Origin: Massospora cicadina | Taxonomy: Eukaryota > Entomophthoromycota > Entomophthoromycetes > Entomophthorales > Entomophthoraceae | NCBI GenBank assembly: GCA_022478985.1 | Contig: JAKSZP010014523.1 | Coordinates: 1 to 64,000 of the forward strand | Length of the DNA stretch: 64,000 nt | Reading direction: 5' to 3' | Part shown: positions 1 through 13,788 of the stretch, piece after piece | Layout: each line of letters begins with the position of its first letter | Numbering within the stretch: position 1 is the stretch's first letter | Position numbers and translations under genes: made by a program | Notes under the pieces: model-generated | What the model was told of the DNA's origin: nothing | What the model saw: only the letters and a program-made list of their open reading frames with translations | Database searches by the model: none

Positions 1-349
1 TCAATTCCAGCCAAGACAAAACCTTTTCAAGATCATCCTTACCTAGTACTGAGTCATGTGGAGAGGGCTTTCCACCTTCTCAGTCAGGTGAGTGACAATA
101 TTCATTGAGGACGCCCTCAAGGAGGCCTTTCCAGAAGGTCAGTAAAGATCCTGATTGGATTAGGCTCTGAAGATCCTGAAGGCATCGAGTCCCAATACAC
201 CCTATAAATAATGAAGCATTTTGATTTAATAAAATATTTGGAAAACTAACCTGCATTTTTCCGTTTCCTCTTCGGTGCTCATTTCTGATTTTCCAGCTTT
301 GAGCCACCACAAACCCCAGCGCCAGTCCAAGGAACTGTAGCGCCAACAG

Positions 350-522
350 CTCCATAGCAGGGGAAACCCCCTTGGAGTAGTGCATCAACCCCCATACCTG
401 GCAGTCCCACTGGCAACAGGGGTAACTTGAGTACCCCAGGGTGCCCAATTTTATCTTTCTTTGTTTTCCACACATATTCAGTAATGCCCATCCTCTGGTT
501 GGCTTGCCTCAGTTAAATAAAT
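350..522 (+). mobile_element. LINE 3' tail (LINE-F), 5' truncated
   Basis: About 170 bases match the last 180 bases of LINE-C (49340-49517) with scattered C/T and G/A changes, ending in the same CAGTTAAATAAA tail. Similarity stops near 350, so this is either a severely 5'-truncated insertion or a rearranged copy. Bases 1-349 hold no recognisable coding sequence; the small reading frames over the tail are chance openings in a non-coding LINE end. Confidence 0.75.
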
Positions 523-3105
523 ACATTGTACATCCATTGCTTAAGCTTAGGCTTTGGACTCATCATGACGCTTAACATCTTGGTCATCCTAGATATAGCG
601 TCAGTATGGGTTACCTGTTTCATCATCATGGAAATTAATGAGCTACAATCACTCACTTGGCAACAGGTGCTTTAAAGTCCTAAGGTTTGACTTTGTTCTA
701 AACACTATGTAGATGGTGTAAAAAGCCATCATCCAACTTGACATCACAGAGGTAGAGGTATAGCCTTGAAACATTTGAGTACCTTCAAGGGTGCATCTAC
801 TTTTATGTGCAATGAGATCCACGCTGATGCAATTTAAAGGGGCGTCAGTATTTGTAACGATCAGAAACATCCCAGTTCTAATCACCATGAGCTAACGTTC
901 ACATTGTTGAATAGCACAGAATAATGTCTAGCTCATAGCTAGACTCTCGAGGTAAGTGTTAGAGCTGGATGCTACTAAATCAATCAACCTCAGAATCGTG
1001 GAAACTTAAATGTGAAAAAGAACGTCAGGTATGCTAGTTAGTTCCTGAAGAAATTTTTTATTTTTTATCAAATAAAACCGTCAAACAAGGGATCATTTCC
1101 AATATGCTCTGGCGTCAAATTCACAGCAAGAAAAGACAGAGCAACTGTGGGAGCCAAGCCCCAAGACCTTAAGTCTTTGCAACATGGCAAAAACTTGCTG
1201 CATTTTGGAACCAAGTAAGGCAAGGTAAGGGATGCCATGAAAGGTCTGAGAGAGAAAGGTCTAGATTGGGTTCAGAAAAAGTGCAGGCTTGACCTTTTAA
1301 AGTCACCTTTTGTGGAGCCCCCCTTCATGCCATACTTTAGGCTTGCAAGAGCCTAAAAAATAGCTTGGTGGGGCACATCCCAGCGCTGAGCCCAACATCA
1401 GGTGGAAATCCAAAAAAGATAAATGACATAGGTTTGTTTTTATATCCTGAGTTAAAATGTGATGAATGGTATAATCTGATTGTCGCACTTTCTAGCTTTT
1501 TAGGATTTAAAACTTTTAAAAAAACTTACAAAAGGGTGATGGAAACAAATTTATACTTCAATTTGATTAGAATTGAATATTCTACAGGCTGGTTATTTCC
1601 AATCTTTTAATATCGCCTAAGCCTTTTAATTAGTTATCTCAAATAATTGGGACATGCCCATCATTATATCGCTACCAGATTGGATTAATTTAGTAAAACA
1701 ACTCTATACCTATGGCACGCCACCATTGCCAAGGTTTAATTCAGATCAACTTTCAACCACCATCCTTAGCTTAGCCCCCAATATACCTTTTAAACTTGCC
1801 ACAATGCAACTCACTGCCTTACATAAGACTTATATCTCCAAAAGCCTTTGCTGGCCATACATGGAGCAAAGCCAGGAAGTAATGATTAAAACAAAGATGA
1901 AGAGGACGATGTTATAATTGGCATAATGGCTTCAGGAAGGGTGCTTAAAATCAGATTATTGCTATCCCATTGGCATACTGGTACTTGTAAAGTTATATGA
2001 AGCACCATCATTTAAGGGCATATCTAAGAACTATCTCAATAACGTTTTCTTTATATTAATAACTATATTAATATAATCAAAGGTCAAGAATAGCTAAGAT
2101 TTGATCTTAATTGGTTGGTTGGGTTTAAACTGATGAAATTTTGGTACCAATACAGACTTAAGCTGCATCTTTGCCTAATTTCAAGATAGTTATAGGTTTG
2201 AGATTGATAGAACAGTTTACGTGTATGGCAGATTCAAAGAAAACTAATTCATGTCTCTATTCAGGCTTATGTGGACATCTTTACACATATTGAGATTATG
2301 TATAATTGCTCATTTGTTTTAAGTGAACTTATATACAAAAAATCAGTTTAATTAATTTATTGTGAGCTCGCCAAATCTGTTGGTATCTGTTATTGATATC
2401 ACACAGGGAATCAACATACTTTAAAAAAGTTTAAGGCGGATTCTTAATGGAGGATATAGTGTTTTTACAGAGCGTTGAAAAAATTTTATAGATCACACCC
2501 ATCCTCACACCCCATAGTAAAGATGGTGTGGGCACAAAGCTATGGAACCATCAATGCTACCTCCCTTAGTCACCACCTTAAATATAGTGTTGAAGTCAGT
2601 TTCCATTGCAGAGAGGTTCATTAACCTTGTAAAGCTTTATAGAACTGATTTTAGCCTATATAACCTTTATAGAGATGGGAAAGGTAGCCTTGAGGGAAGA
2701 ACAATTGGTTTTTAGATGAAATAGATCATTTTAAATCTCAAACTCTTTATAATTATATTATGAATTATACCAATGATGCCCAAAAATTCTCTAAGCCTTC
2801 AAATCGTGAATCTTTAATTAATATGGCACCTCTCAGCCATTAAAAAATGTCTATGATCATTACCATCATGGTTTAAGAGGTTAGAGCCTCTCACTTATTT
2901 AGGCACAGCTGGGAAACCTTCAGTGTGATATATATTCTCACCTAGTACAGGATGACTAGGATGCAACTTAGATAAATCTCATGTGTTGTCCTCCAAATAA
3001 AATTCTAAAGGGTTACACCTTGTTACAGGTAGCTTTAATTAAAAATCTGACGATTGCAGTGTGGATGTCTTTAACCCATTGCTCTGATATCATATGAAGA
3101 TTCCC
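523..3105. other. Unassigned AT-rich sequence, no gene seen
   Basis: Only short reading frames occur here (the longest under 90 codons) and none shows a known domain. The stretch looks like decayed repeat DNA: CpG is rare and codon-like periodicity is absent. It forms the left flank of Gypsy-4. I could not match it to any other part of the window. Confidence 0.5.
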
Positions 3106-4475
3106 TGTATAAGGGTCCCTCTGCGGCCATTAAGTTGGACATGACTCTGCATCCATTCCAACTGAAGATAGAAAAAAAACCTTGAGCACTACCACTGGAG
3201 TAAATAGCAGACTTGGAACACACCCTTAATGAGCGATGGGTGGCTGCCGCTCCTCCTATACTGAGTCCACCCCAACCCTGGAATAATGGGTATCTGACCC
3301 CTTCATTATCACTAAACAATCCAAGGCATATTTATCTAAAATTGAGAATGTATGCGCTAAACCATAAGGAGATCTGCAGAACATGATCAAATCTTCAGAA
3401 GGTTTGAAATCACCACGCTCAACTGAGAAAAAAATCCCTAAGCGTCCAAATTAATTGTCCTATGTTTATGATGAACAAGAAATTATTTGTGAATGAAAAA
3501 ACCTCAGGGAATATTGGAGCAAAAATGTCAGCATTCAAAAAAATTGAGGAAAATCTTCAAGTCAAAACGCCAAGCAAGCCATATGGCATTTAAAATTCTT
3601 AAGGCTCTAGAAAACAACAGAATACTAAGTAATAACTCTGGAAAAGTTCTTATTACTCTTGGAAATATTTGACCTCCACACAATTTTTAAGTAGTTCTCA
3701 AGACACACCCCTCACCTCCCCATACCATTATAAAAGCCCAGCACTCTTCCCATAGTAGAGTGCTGGGTTATTTCACAATTCCTTTGGTAATTTGATAATT
3801 ACAAACTAGAAAAACTTTTGAGTTTTATTAAATTCTAAAAGATCTTGCCCCCCTTCAACAAAACCACTACAACCTATGGAGGGCCCCACCTCATTGATCT
3901 TGGTGATGGCAGTGGGAATTTTCTTAGTGTTATTAGTGTTATTGACCCTCAGTGAAGAATTAAGGAACCTTATTAAAATAGTTGTCACACCAACCACTTG
4001 TCCAAGAGTACATGCATGCTGATCCCCACCCTGAATTGAACATCCTGACTTCCAACGTAAACTTCAATACCCAAGACCTAATCATAGAAAATGTTGTAGT
4101 AGATTAGAATGTCAAAAAATACTAGAAGAATCATTATCAGAAGTATAATGAATGCACCTCATTATCAAGTGCGCGCCTAGGCCAACCCAATTTTGAGCTG
4201 AACCCCCATTCAGGATGGTCAATGAAGCTGCCCCCAACTAAACCAACCACTCTCTTCTTGTTGTTAGAGGCGTAAGAGGGATTGCCACCAATTCTCATCT
4301 TAGTGGTTAAATTTTGGTTGATGCTCGTAGATTAATACTTTCTTCACCTAGCCCATGAAGATCCTATTTGCAAATAATGAGAATGGCGATGCATGTGTAC
4401 CATGAATGCTATCATGGGTATTGGAGTACCCTTGATGGAATTCATATATTATTTTGGCATGTCAAATGTCTGACA
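3106..4475 (+). repeat. Gypsy-4 5' LTR
   Basis: Direct repeat of 10145-11515, aligned from near TGTATAAGG to the CTGACA end. U3 holds a degraded copy of the U3-encoded ORF3, with the E-H-T-L-N-E-R-W-V motif near 3213-3245. Then come a TATAAAAG box and a hairpin at the presumed RNA start. Confidence 0.85.
3729..3767 (+). promoter_or_regulatory. TATA box and RNA-start hairpin in Gypsy-4 5' LTR
   Basis: TATAAAAG at 3729-3736 is followed at once by a perfect 11-bp stem, CCCAGCACTCT at 3737-3747 and AGAGTGCTGGG at 3757-3767, with a 9-base loop. If transcription starts about 25-30 bases after the TATA box, the start falls within the hairpin. The same arrangement recurs in the 3' LTR. Confidence 0.6.
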
Positions 4476-6559
4476 TAAAAACTCATCCATTAAATAAAGC
4501 AGTTATATTGATAGACAAAACCTGTTGAACTTAGGCCAGTCTATAAATGAAAGAAGCCTATATGGCCTCATGCACTCCCTCCTGACATGTTGGCCATGGG
4601 TCACTCTATTTAGAGCCACAAAACAAGCTCTTCTCACCTGGGCAGCACAGCCAATCACCCCCCTACTTAAGCACCCAAGAATGCAATGTGACAGTGATTG
4701 TAACTCTTGAAATACCCCAAGTTCTAAACGTTGCATCAGTAAACAAACCACGAGCAAAAAAAGAGAATTTCCTCAATCTAATGGTGATTTATGTAAATCT
4801 TCTAATTTAAAAGAAAATGTTCCCACTCCAAACGTGACTTGTAAAATCCAGCTTTGTTCTGCTGATTCCATTGTCCCATTTGGCAGAGGTACAGGGACCA
4901 ATCTGATCTCATCGTCTTTGGTATCATTAGATAAATTTACATACTACTCATTAAACCAAGGCTTCAAAAGGGGTTCCTTTAATAATCACACTATCAATTG
5001 AACTTAATTTTCTGTGAAGTTAAACTACTATAATTTATATACCCACCAAATAGGTAAGTTTATTAAGTGTAGCGCTACAGTGGGTTTATTTTTTAAAAAT
5101 CTAAACTGGGATTTGGACGCTGCTACCTGCAGATTATAAAATGAACCTTGAATAAATTAATTAAAAAAGATTTAGGCGTGGAAGCCCCTTTGATCCCAGC
5201 ATTGATGCTGGCCAGAAACTAAACTGAATTTTAATAATTTAACTTAATATTAGTAATAGATTTTTTAAAAAATCAAAAATTGATTTGAACCTATTATACA
5301 GGATGTAATTCCCTATGATTCCAGCATTTAAGAAACCATCTTGTGAAAACCTGATCATTGTGGTGACAGGATCTATCTTGTGTCTCTCAGATGAGGTAGC
5401 CCACAAAATGCTGGGATTCCTGGATAAACTTAAACTATGAGCTATCTTAACAGGAACCACAGAGGCATCCAAAAACAAAAAATTTTGGAACTAATTGACG
5501 CCATGAAAGAAGAAGCAAAAATATAAGCCTGCACCTTACTTTACCAAAAGTCTCATCTAGGAGAGTCCTATCCCTCGCTTTTCACAATTTTCTTGTCAAT
5601 GGTAGCCACCCTGGCGTCAAGACCTCAACTTTTATTCCAATTATCTCATTGACAGGCCCTTGCCTCAAGTTTATATGACCACATCAAGGTTTTCCAGCAT
5701 CTAGAGGATCCCCTCCAACTCTCAGAGTGTATCGCCATTACCACTTTCCAGGCTTCCCTCAACCAGGGGTGGTTCTCATGCGGCATGGTACAATACACAT
5801 CAGAATAATGAGGGAGCATACAAACTGACTCAACAGATCAAGGACCATCCCAGATTCAGATGAGAAAAAACTCACCCTGCAGAAACAATACCGCCATACT
5901 AACAAAACAACACTATCCACTTCCAATGAGGGTGTGTTTATGTTGTTTGATGGCAAGGGAAAGGCTTCTGACAAATAAAGATATGGGATGAGATCAACTA
6001 TCCAGTGGCGCAGCTAAGCCCAATATGGTGGAAATGAACTTCCAGACTACTACCACACATGCACTGGAAGGGCTTACTATTTCCCCTATGCCCCCACTTT
6101 GTCCCAGTATAGCAGAGTTTATGAGTTGCCATCCCCTCCTGCGACTTTAGTACACACTCTAACCCTGAAAAGGACGACCAGCTATATCCACAATAAAGTG
6201 CCTACTGCTTTTAACAGCATTATACCCCTGGGATCTTGGTGACGCAGCTCACCCTCAAGAGCTTAGATTTATGGACCTTATGAGTGATGTAGCTGATAGA
6301 ATTCTGGCTTTTTATCCCTGTTAACCCAGAGGCCCTGATTATTTCCCCCTACCAACTTAAGGTAATGGAGCAGGTCAAAAAAGTACGCCACTGAAATCTG
6401 ACAACTGAAGACCTTTGGTCACATACTCTCATTATCAAACCCATTGGAACCACTTTGGCCCCATTATAATATGCCTAAATGACAGCAATGCCCTCTGTAT
6501 CCCTTAACAAACCTCAGGGCTATGACAATTTACCCGTGAGCATAGATTTCAACTTTAGC
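4476..6559 (+). pseudogene. Gypsy-4 gag region, heavily decayed
   Basis: This lies between the 5' LTR and the protease, where Gag is encoded in Ty3/Gypsy elements. No frame stays open for more than about 80 codons and no CCHC knuckle can be read, so assignment to gag rests on position only. AT-rich blocks around 4980-5320 may be later insertions. Confidence 0.4.
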
Positions 6560-9500
6560 GTATGCACTATGAATGGCTTCACTTATTTGATTGTGCTTAA
6601 CTTTTGTTCACCATAGATTTGACATTCAGTTCAAGATGCGCTGCAAACAAAGCCTTGGTGGACACTGGCACTTATGGAAATTCTATTGACTCAAGTTGGC
6701 CCAGACCTTGGATCTGGCAGTTACTATGGAGCCCTAGTCATGGGGGCCTCACAACTACCAATGATAACACTACCCTTATGTGAGCAACTACACTTCTCAG
6801 CCCATGGACATCACTTACACGCCAACTTCTTGGAAATTCCTGACCTACTCTACCCCATGACCCTAGTCTTAGGTTGGTGGCGCTGACAGCTAATAACCAT
6901 CAACTTTGAGTGGAGCATCCTTTCCTTAAAGCCCTTCTACAATTTTGGTAAGATCTATATGCTACCCATTCTGGCAAAAGGAAACGCAGTAGTGGCCACT
7001 GTGAAATACTATACTTCAAAGCTAGCTGAACTGCCCAAAATGTTCAGATACTTGAACACTATGAAGAGATCCTTGACTTAAATAGGGCCAACTTTTTGTC
7101 ACCCCACTACTAGTTCAATATAGGTTTTTGCATGATGGTGGACCTCATTAGTATTAATTGCCCACCCTACTTTTACACCACTGATAAGGACCAAGCCCTG
7201 AAGACATGAATTGATAAGATGCTAGCCAAGGGATGGTTAGTAAGAAAACATTGACCAGTATTGTCTCCAGTGGTGTTCTCTTAGGATCCAGATGGCTCCC
7301 TGTAGCCATGCGTAGACTATGGCCACTCAAACAACATTATTGTTACTGGACTTTACCCATTGCCACTTGAGGCTGGAATCTCATAAGTATTTTGCAAAAT
7401 CCAAGCTATTCTTGAGAATAAACTTGTTAAATATGTTCCACCAGGTCCAAGTGAAAGAAGGACAAGAATGGCAACAGCCATCTGAACACACCATGGCATA
7501 TACCAGTTCAAGATCATGCTGATTGGAAACAAATATACCACCTCCATATTCCAATGTGTCATTGAGCATGCACTTGGACACCCCTCTCTTCACTTGAACT
7601 GTGACATACGTTGATAACATCTTGTTTCACTCCCCCACACAAAATCAACATGAAAAGTACTTGATAGCAGTGGCCGCCACCCTGAAGAAAGTGGGCCTGC
7701 ACACAAAGCCCACAAAATGTGAACTTTTTAAGGATGAGGTTCAATTCCTAGGGAACCTCATACTCAAAGATGACACACCATCGCCCCATCAAAATTAGAA
7801 TTATAAGGTCATGGTAAAACTTCAACGCCCAGAGGCAGTTCCACAGTCTTTTAGGTTTGGTTACATTCTTGAAAAACTCTCTCCAAAATCTCAGAACTGG
7901 CATCCCCCTCCATTTTCTAACAAGCAAGAACACGCCATTCATCTAAATGGATTAATTCTATTAGGCTCAATGGTGATATCAAAGAGGTTCTTATTAATGC
8001 GCTTGTTGTGCGCCATGCCAACAAAAACAAACTGATCATAGTATTTGATGCCTCCAGAATGGCCATAGGGGAAGTCCTGCTACAGGAGCATGATGGTCGC
8101 AAATACCTGGTAGCATAATTTTCTGGAAATACACTGGCGCCAAACATATGGGTGACCTATGATAAGAAACTGGTCTCCATCACCTGGTCAATGATGCACT
8201 TGTAATACTTGATGCACGGAGCAAATCACAAGATGACAGTGTATACAGACCACAAGTCACTGAAATAATACCATAAACTTTAGAATTGACGCATCATAAA
8301 GCCAGGATTCATTTTAACCTCTTAGACTTTAACTTTAAATATAAGTCCATTTAAGGGAAAACTTACTTACTAGTGGACATCTTGGGAAGAAATCCATCCA
8401 CCAGACCTGATCCTGTGGAAGACGCAGAGCTACTAACAGTGATTCCCTCATAATAAGTTCTAGTGTAACTTCTGACATAGGGTGGTTGCCATTGCCGCTA
8501 TCACACCCCCTTCAACATCCTAAAACCCTCCCATCAAGGCCACAATTGAACCAAACGCTGGCCTGAAAACTCCACATATATTAATACTACAAAACAACCC
8601 CAACTGTTGATATGAGGTTTCCCTCCTAAATGCAATACTAAATGCTCAATCAGGAACTCCTGAAGTACTGGCCCTAAAGGACAAGATAATAGCAGGGAAA
8701 AGCCCCTCTGGATGGTACTCCCAAAATGGTAGGCTGATTTACTTCCACAAAATTGAATATGGGTACCCAAAATTCTATGGCCACAGGTCATAAGGGAACA
8801 TCAAGATCCAACAATCATGAGGCTTCCAGCATCAAAAAATGCATTAACTTGATATAGTGAGTGTAAGACTGGAACGGACTAATGAAGGGCATACCCACCT
8901 GGGTGTAATGCTGCCTCGTCTGCATGCAATTAAAGCCAGAAAAAATGGTCAGAACAGACTCTTGTACCCACTCCAACAGGTAGCAGGACCCTGGACGTCA
9001 GTATTGGTTGACTTTAACTTTAGCTTGGCAATTTCCCAGGGATCTAAAGTGATCATAGTGGTCATGGATTGATTTATGAAATCTGCCCTATTTATCCCCT
9101 TCTTGACAAAAACCATGGCTGATGACATGGCTTGGCTATTTGTGTCCCATGTTTCTAGTATATTTGGAGTACCACAATAAGTGATAAGCAATAGAGGTCC
9201 ACATTTAACCTCTAAATTCTGAGACTCCCTATGTGAGGTAATAAAAATCAAACTGTGCCAGTTGTTGGCATACCACCCCCAATATGACAGAAAAAATGGA
9301 ATAACCGACCAGTAGCTCAAACAATACCTCCTTTGCTTCTCCGCTGCTTCCCAGGACACCTGGTTGATTGACCTCCCACTAGCTCAGCTTCATACATTAA
9401 CTTTCTCTATGCATTAACAGGGATGTCGCTAATGTACGCCAACTGGAAATTATAATCCCCCTTTACTATTGGCCTTAAGATATGCACTGACATTCCAGAA

Positions 9501-10052
9501 GTGGACAGTAAAATAAAGCATATTCAAAAAACACCAACAAGTGCAAAGCAGTTGAATAAAGCTGTCAAGGACGCCAAGCGATTTGATGACTAGAAATGCC
9601 ATGCATCCCAAGTTACTAGGTAGGTGACCTTGTGATGGTGGACACAAAATAATCTTTTAATCAAGGTTCCATGCCATAAGCTGGCATGTAAGAGAGCAGA
9701 CACATTTTGCACCAGCAAGGTTCTGCCTAACGGGTCTTTCCACGTGAAGTTCCATCATTAGTTCTTCCACATAACTTTTTACACATCTGTGCTGGCCCAT
9801 TAAAAAACAAAAAACGGTGGATGTCAAACTTATACTGATATAGGGGGCAGCAGAATTTGAGGTGGAGGAGGTCTTGGATGCCACAGAGTCAAGCGCAGAA
9901 CTCAACACTTGGCAGCATGAAAAGAGAGTCTAGCATACAAGAACATCTGGATCCCTGCTTGGGATTGTGCCAACTGCCATGAATTTATTGAGGACTTCCA
10001 TGTTCAAAAACTAAATGCATCTGCACCCTCCCCTTCCAAGCCTACTGGCATT
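6560..10052 (+). pseudogene. Gypsy-4 pol: protease-RT-RNaseH-integrase-chromodomain relic
   Basis: Pieces of one polyprotein are read in changing frames. The protease shows V-D-T-G near 6658-6669. The RT segment 7601-7798 carries Y-V-D-N at 7607-7618 in place of Y-V-D-D, followed by a typical C-E-L-F-K-D-E-V-Q-F-L-G stretch. Integrase traces include a V-D-F core near 9007 and a decayed second catalytic block near 9190. A chromodomain end (W-I-P-A-W-D-C-A-N-C) is at about 9950-10000. The loss of the second RT aspartate and dozens of stops make it inactive. The best relative in the window is Gypsy-2 pol, and domain order and the chromodomain place it with chromoviruses. Confidence 0.8.
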
Positions 10053-10725
10053 GTGGCCATCAAAATCCCCTCACCGCACAAAAACTACACATCTGTACAA
10101 GCCCTAGAAGGGGGAGTAGATTCTGTCCTTCTAGGAAAGGGCAACGTTACAGTCCCTGCCACAGTCATTAGTTGGACAGATGCTGCATCTCTTCCAGTCA
10201 AAAAAAGGGAAAGCCCCCTCAAGAACTACCACTAGTTAAATTGCAGACTTGGCACACCCTTGATGAGTGATGGGTGGCTGCCGCTCCAATTAGACTGATC
10301 CCACTTCAACCCTATATTGATGGGTATCCTGACCTCTTCATTATTATTGAATCCACCAAGGCATATATGGCCAAAATAAAGAATGTATGTCATAAAAATC
10401 ATAAGGAAATCAACATATTATGATCAAACCATGGAAGGGTCGGAATCACCTCACTCAATTAAGAAAAAAATCCTTAGAAATACATATTAATTGCTCTGCA
10501 GATGTGACGATCAAGCAAATTTTTGTGAATGAAACAACCTCAGAGAAGATTGGAGCAAAAATGTTGGCACCCTCAAAAATTGGAAAAATCTTCAAGTCAA
10601 AGCGTCAATCAACCCATCTGTCATTTCCAATTCTGGAGGCTCTAAAGAACAACAGAATACTAACCAATGACTCTGTACAAGGTCTCATTAGCCTTGGAAT
10701 ATTTGTCCACAACCCAATTTCATAG
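10053..10725 (+). pseudogene. Gypsy-4 ORF3: 3' ORF running from pol end into U3
   Basis: The frame opens where pol ends with V-A-I-K-I-P-S-P-H-K-N, crosses the purine tract near 10133 and enters the LTR. It resembles the matching ORFs of Gypsy-2 (M-A-I-K-L-P-K-A-H-K-N) and Gypsy-3 (A-P-A-H-K-N). Further on it reads H-T-L-D-E-stop-W-V-A-A; the stop is TGA where the 5' LTR has CGA (arginine), a CpG decay. The last 101 codons (10420-10725) stay open, and they have a decayed counterpart in the 5' LTR. Function unknown. It ends about 37 bases before the TATA box, so U3 is almost wholly coding. Confidence 0.6.
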
Positions 10726-11515
10726 AAGCTCTTAAGACACCACTTTACCTCCCCATACCAGTATAAAAGTCCAGCGCTTTGCCCATAGTAGAGTGCTGGG
10801 TTATTTTTCAATTTTTTATAATAAATTGATACTCAAAATAAGATAAACTTTTTGAATTTATTAAAAAAGTAAAAAACTCTTTCCTCCCTCATTAAAATTA
10901 CCAAGACCTATGGAGGGCCCTCACTTGTTAGTCTTGGTGATGACATTGGCCATTTCCTTGGTGTTCTTAGTATTAGATTCTCTCAGTGGGGGAATTGAGG
11001 AACCCACCTCAAAGAGTTGTCACATTAATCACTCACCCAATAATACATACACACCAATCCTCATTTGAATTTAACATTCAGGCTTTCAATTAAGTCTGCT
11101 ATATCCAACACCTAATCATGAAAAATGTTGCAGTGGATTGGAACATCAAGGAAGAAACTAGCGGAATTATAGTATAAATATAGCTACCACACCCCATTAT
11201 CAGGTGCACACCCAGTCCAACCCTAATCTCAAGCCTAACCTCTATTCAGGATGGTCTATGTAGTCATCTACACACAAACCAACCTTTCTCCCCCAATTGC
11301 TAGAGGCATGGGCGAGATTACTACTAATTCTCAGCTTAGTGGTTGGAATGGGTTTGATGTTTAAGAATCAATACTTCCCTTAACTATCCTCATGTGGATC
11401 TTGTTTGCAAACAATCAGTACAGAGATGCCGTTTGGGCTATGGATGCTACCTTGGGTATTGAAGTACCCTCAATGGAAGCCAAGCCTTTCTTTGGCACTT
11501 TGGATGTCTGATACA
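10145..11515 (+). repeat. Gypsy-4 3' LTR
   Basis: Pairs with 3106-4475 over its full length, with many transitions and small indels. It is preceded by the purine run AGGAAAGGG (10133-10141), a polypurine-tract candidate. It ends at CTGATACA. Function: promoter and polyadenylation signals of the element plus the U3-encoded ORF3. Confidence 0.85.
10762..10800 (+). promoter_or_regulatory. TATA box and conserved hairpin in Gypsy-4 3' LTR
   Basis: TATAAAAG at 10762-10769 precedes CCAGCGCT, which pairs with AGTGCTGG at 10792-10799. Relative to the 5' LTR, one C-G/A-T position has become a G·U wobble, so the fold survives although the sequence changed. Confidence 0.55.
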
Positions 11516-13788
11516 CTGTTGCAAATTTGAGATTCATGATAGTAGGGACTCCTCCAATATATCAGGAAAAGATACAAAGATTGTTGACCCTTACTCATTC
11601 ACTATCATTAGCTCAACTTTTGCTACAAGTTTGTGGGAAAATCCACATTATTTTTTGGCAAAACCAAGCAACTAGGTTCAGAATAGACCAACAATATAGA
11701 CAATTCAGAGTTAGTACCTTCAAAACCATCCAGTCTCACAACCTGGGTGACCCAGCATTTGGATCTGTCTGATCTTGAGTTGAATAGGGTTGATTCTCTC
11801 CTTCCCTCATCCTTGGTTTATGGTCAGTTCATAACTTCCATGAGAGTTCAGCTTGGCTCCAGGTGTAGGAGTGATTTGGCACATTACTTGATAAATGCAA
11901 TCAACTGATGATCTCCATACCCAGAGATCCTCTTTCACTCACCTTAAAATGGCCAGAGCTAAACTACTAGGGGTAAAATTACAGATGGGCAGGTAAATAT
12001 TTTTATTTAAGGTACACTCTTATAAAGTGGCTTATAAAATCAGATATATTATAAAGAATTTGGTTGAGTAGTATGAGCAGTATCCTAGGATTTGTTTGCC
12101 ATGGCAGCGCAGAAGCAATCAGTTAAGCTCAACATGGTAATAGTATGAGGCATTAATCAAATGTGATTTTTTAAATGAATTAAAATTAATGGCACTGGTG
12201 AGGCAAGAGCTTGATTTGTTCCATATGGGATCATTTCACTCCTGTCAGACAATTGGATTCTCCACTAGTTGAGAAGAATACCCTGGTGGCAAATAGTTTA
12301 ATTATTACTAAAAATTCCCAGTTTAACTTTTGGACTAGTCTTGATAAGAGTGAAAATTTTACTCCTAGCCCTCAGCCAAACAGCTTGGATATTGTTAATA
12401 TGGATATTCTGAATCCCTGACAGAATAGACAAACTGACTCCAAAGTTTGCCAATGCACTAATTTAAATTTAGTGCTACCGCCTAAGGAAAAACAATCCCT
12501 TTTATAGATCTGAAGAGGGTTCCAAAGGGTGAAGATATTTTCCTACCAATCAACACTTAGGATTTCCTGTAATCTGCCAAGATGAAAATATTTTTAAGGT
12601 GTCTGATTGAATAATTTATAACAAATTGAAACGCACAGATTTGGCATACCTGCTGACAACCAATCACCTAAATTTAAGCCATATTGGGTGAAAAGATTTT
12701 TTTAGAGTTCTGATAGGTCAAATTGCCATTTAGCTAAATCTCACTACCCACTGCCTATACTGAATCCTTGTTTTCATCTCACAATTAGCCTCTGAGTGAC
12801 CTAAGTACTGGGAGGCACTATTCTAATGATCTATCGCTTTATTATCTCCATTTTGTATTATTAAAATTTACTTTATTTGTGATTTTGATTTCCCCAAAAT
12901 TTTATAACTGATGAGAGTTTTAATACCCTTACATCTAAAATATTGTTGATATCATGGTCCTAAGCATCTGTGAGCAAAGTATTGCCAGGATTCCAACAAC
13001 TCCTGAAGCATGAGATGGTTTATAGATCCTTTATTTATATCAGTTGGTAGATTGTGGTAATTAGGCATCATCAACCAGAATGTGATTTGATGCAAATGGC
13101 ATGGTAGGTGATTTCATTACATGAATTAATTAGCTTTAGTTTTATAAATAACTCATGTTGCCATTCAATTGTCATCTCATCAATTTTCTCAGATCTATAA
13201 TTCCAGAACTCATTGACACCACTCCTATGGTGACCTTGCAACTTCAACCAAACTAAAAAATCTAAAAACAAAACCTTTGCAATGCGACTTAACCCCAAAG
13301 ATTAATGCTGGGCTCAACTCTGGCCAAGGCTAACCTTGATTGGGGATGAAACTATGATATCCCCTAACAAATCTTATCATAAACATTAAAAATTGGAGTA
13401 TTTGTATCTACTCAATCCATTTTTAAGAGGATTCAGAGGTTCCTTACTTCACCCCAGGTAATACCTATCAGCTACCAAAACATTGTATATTTGGAAGTGT
13501 AGTTTTAGATGTTTTCTTTTTTGATCCTGTAATCTATAAGTTTAACATGAGCTTATATTTTTTCATATCACATACTATTTTGCATATCTCCTAGATATAA
13601 TAATTACCTATGGTTCAAGGCACACGCAATTTTCTGCCCCCTAAATCTCCAATCCCAATTACTAATTCTTGCCTTATCTTATGCTATTACATCTAATCAA
13701 AACCATCAAAACTGAGCTAGGATGCAACTGTAAACCCACCACCCCTTAGCCCAATCTAAAAGGGTGCCCAAAGCCAGTTTGTCAAGTT
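11516..13788. other. Unassigned AT-rich sequence with short ORFs
   Basis: No protein domain is recognisable. The longest open frames (11527-11772 and 12211-12420, plus strand, 81 and 69 codons) have low-complexity, gag-like composition but no knuckle or catalytic motif, so I do not call them genes. The stretch joins Gypsy-4 to the minisatellite and probably represents old element debris. Confidence 0.5.

Larger units (their letters stand above)
3106..11515 (+). mobile_element. Gypsy-4: decayed chromodomain LTR retrotransposon
   Basis: A complete but inactive Ty3/Gypsy element. Two long direct repeats of about 1370 bp bracket a 5.7-kb interior that contains, in order, a gag-like region, a protease DTG, reverse transcriptase, integrase and chromodomain relics, all riddled with stops and frameshifts. 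The polypurine tract and 3' LTR follow the chromodomain. No five-base target duplication is visible at the chosen ends, so the outer boundaries carry a few bases of uncertainty. Many breaks are C-to-T changes at former CpG sites. The high LTR-to-LTR divergence makes it one of the older elements here. Confidence 0.85.

Noticed and set aside
11527..12420. gag genes of a further retroelement
   Set aside because: No knuckle, protease or LTR nearby, and the frames are under 90 codons.
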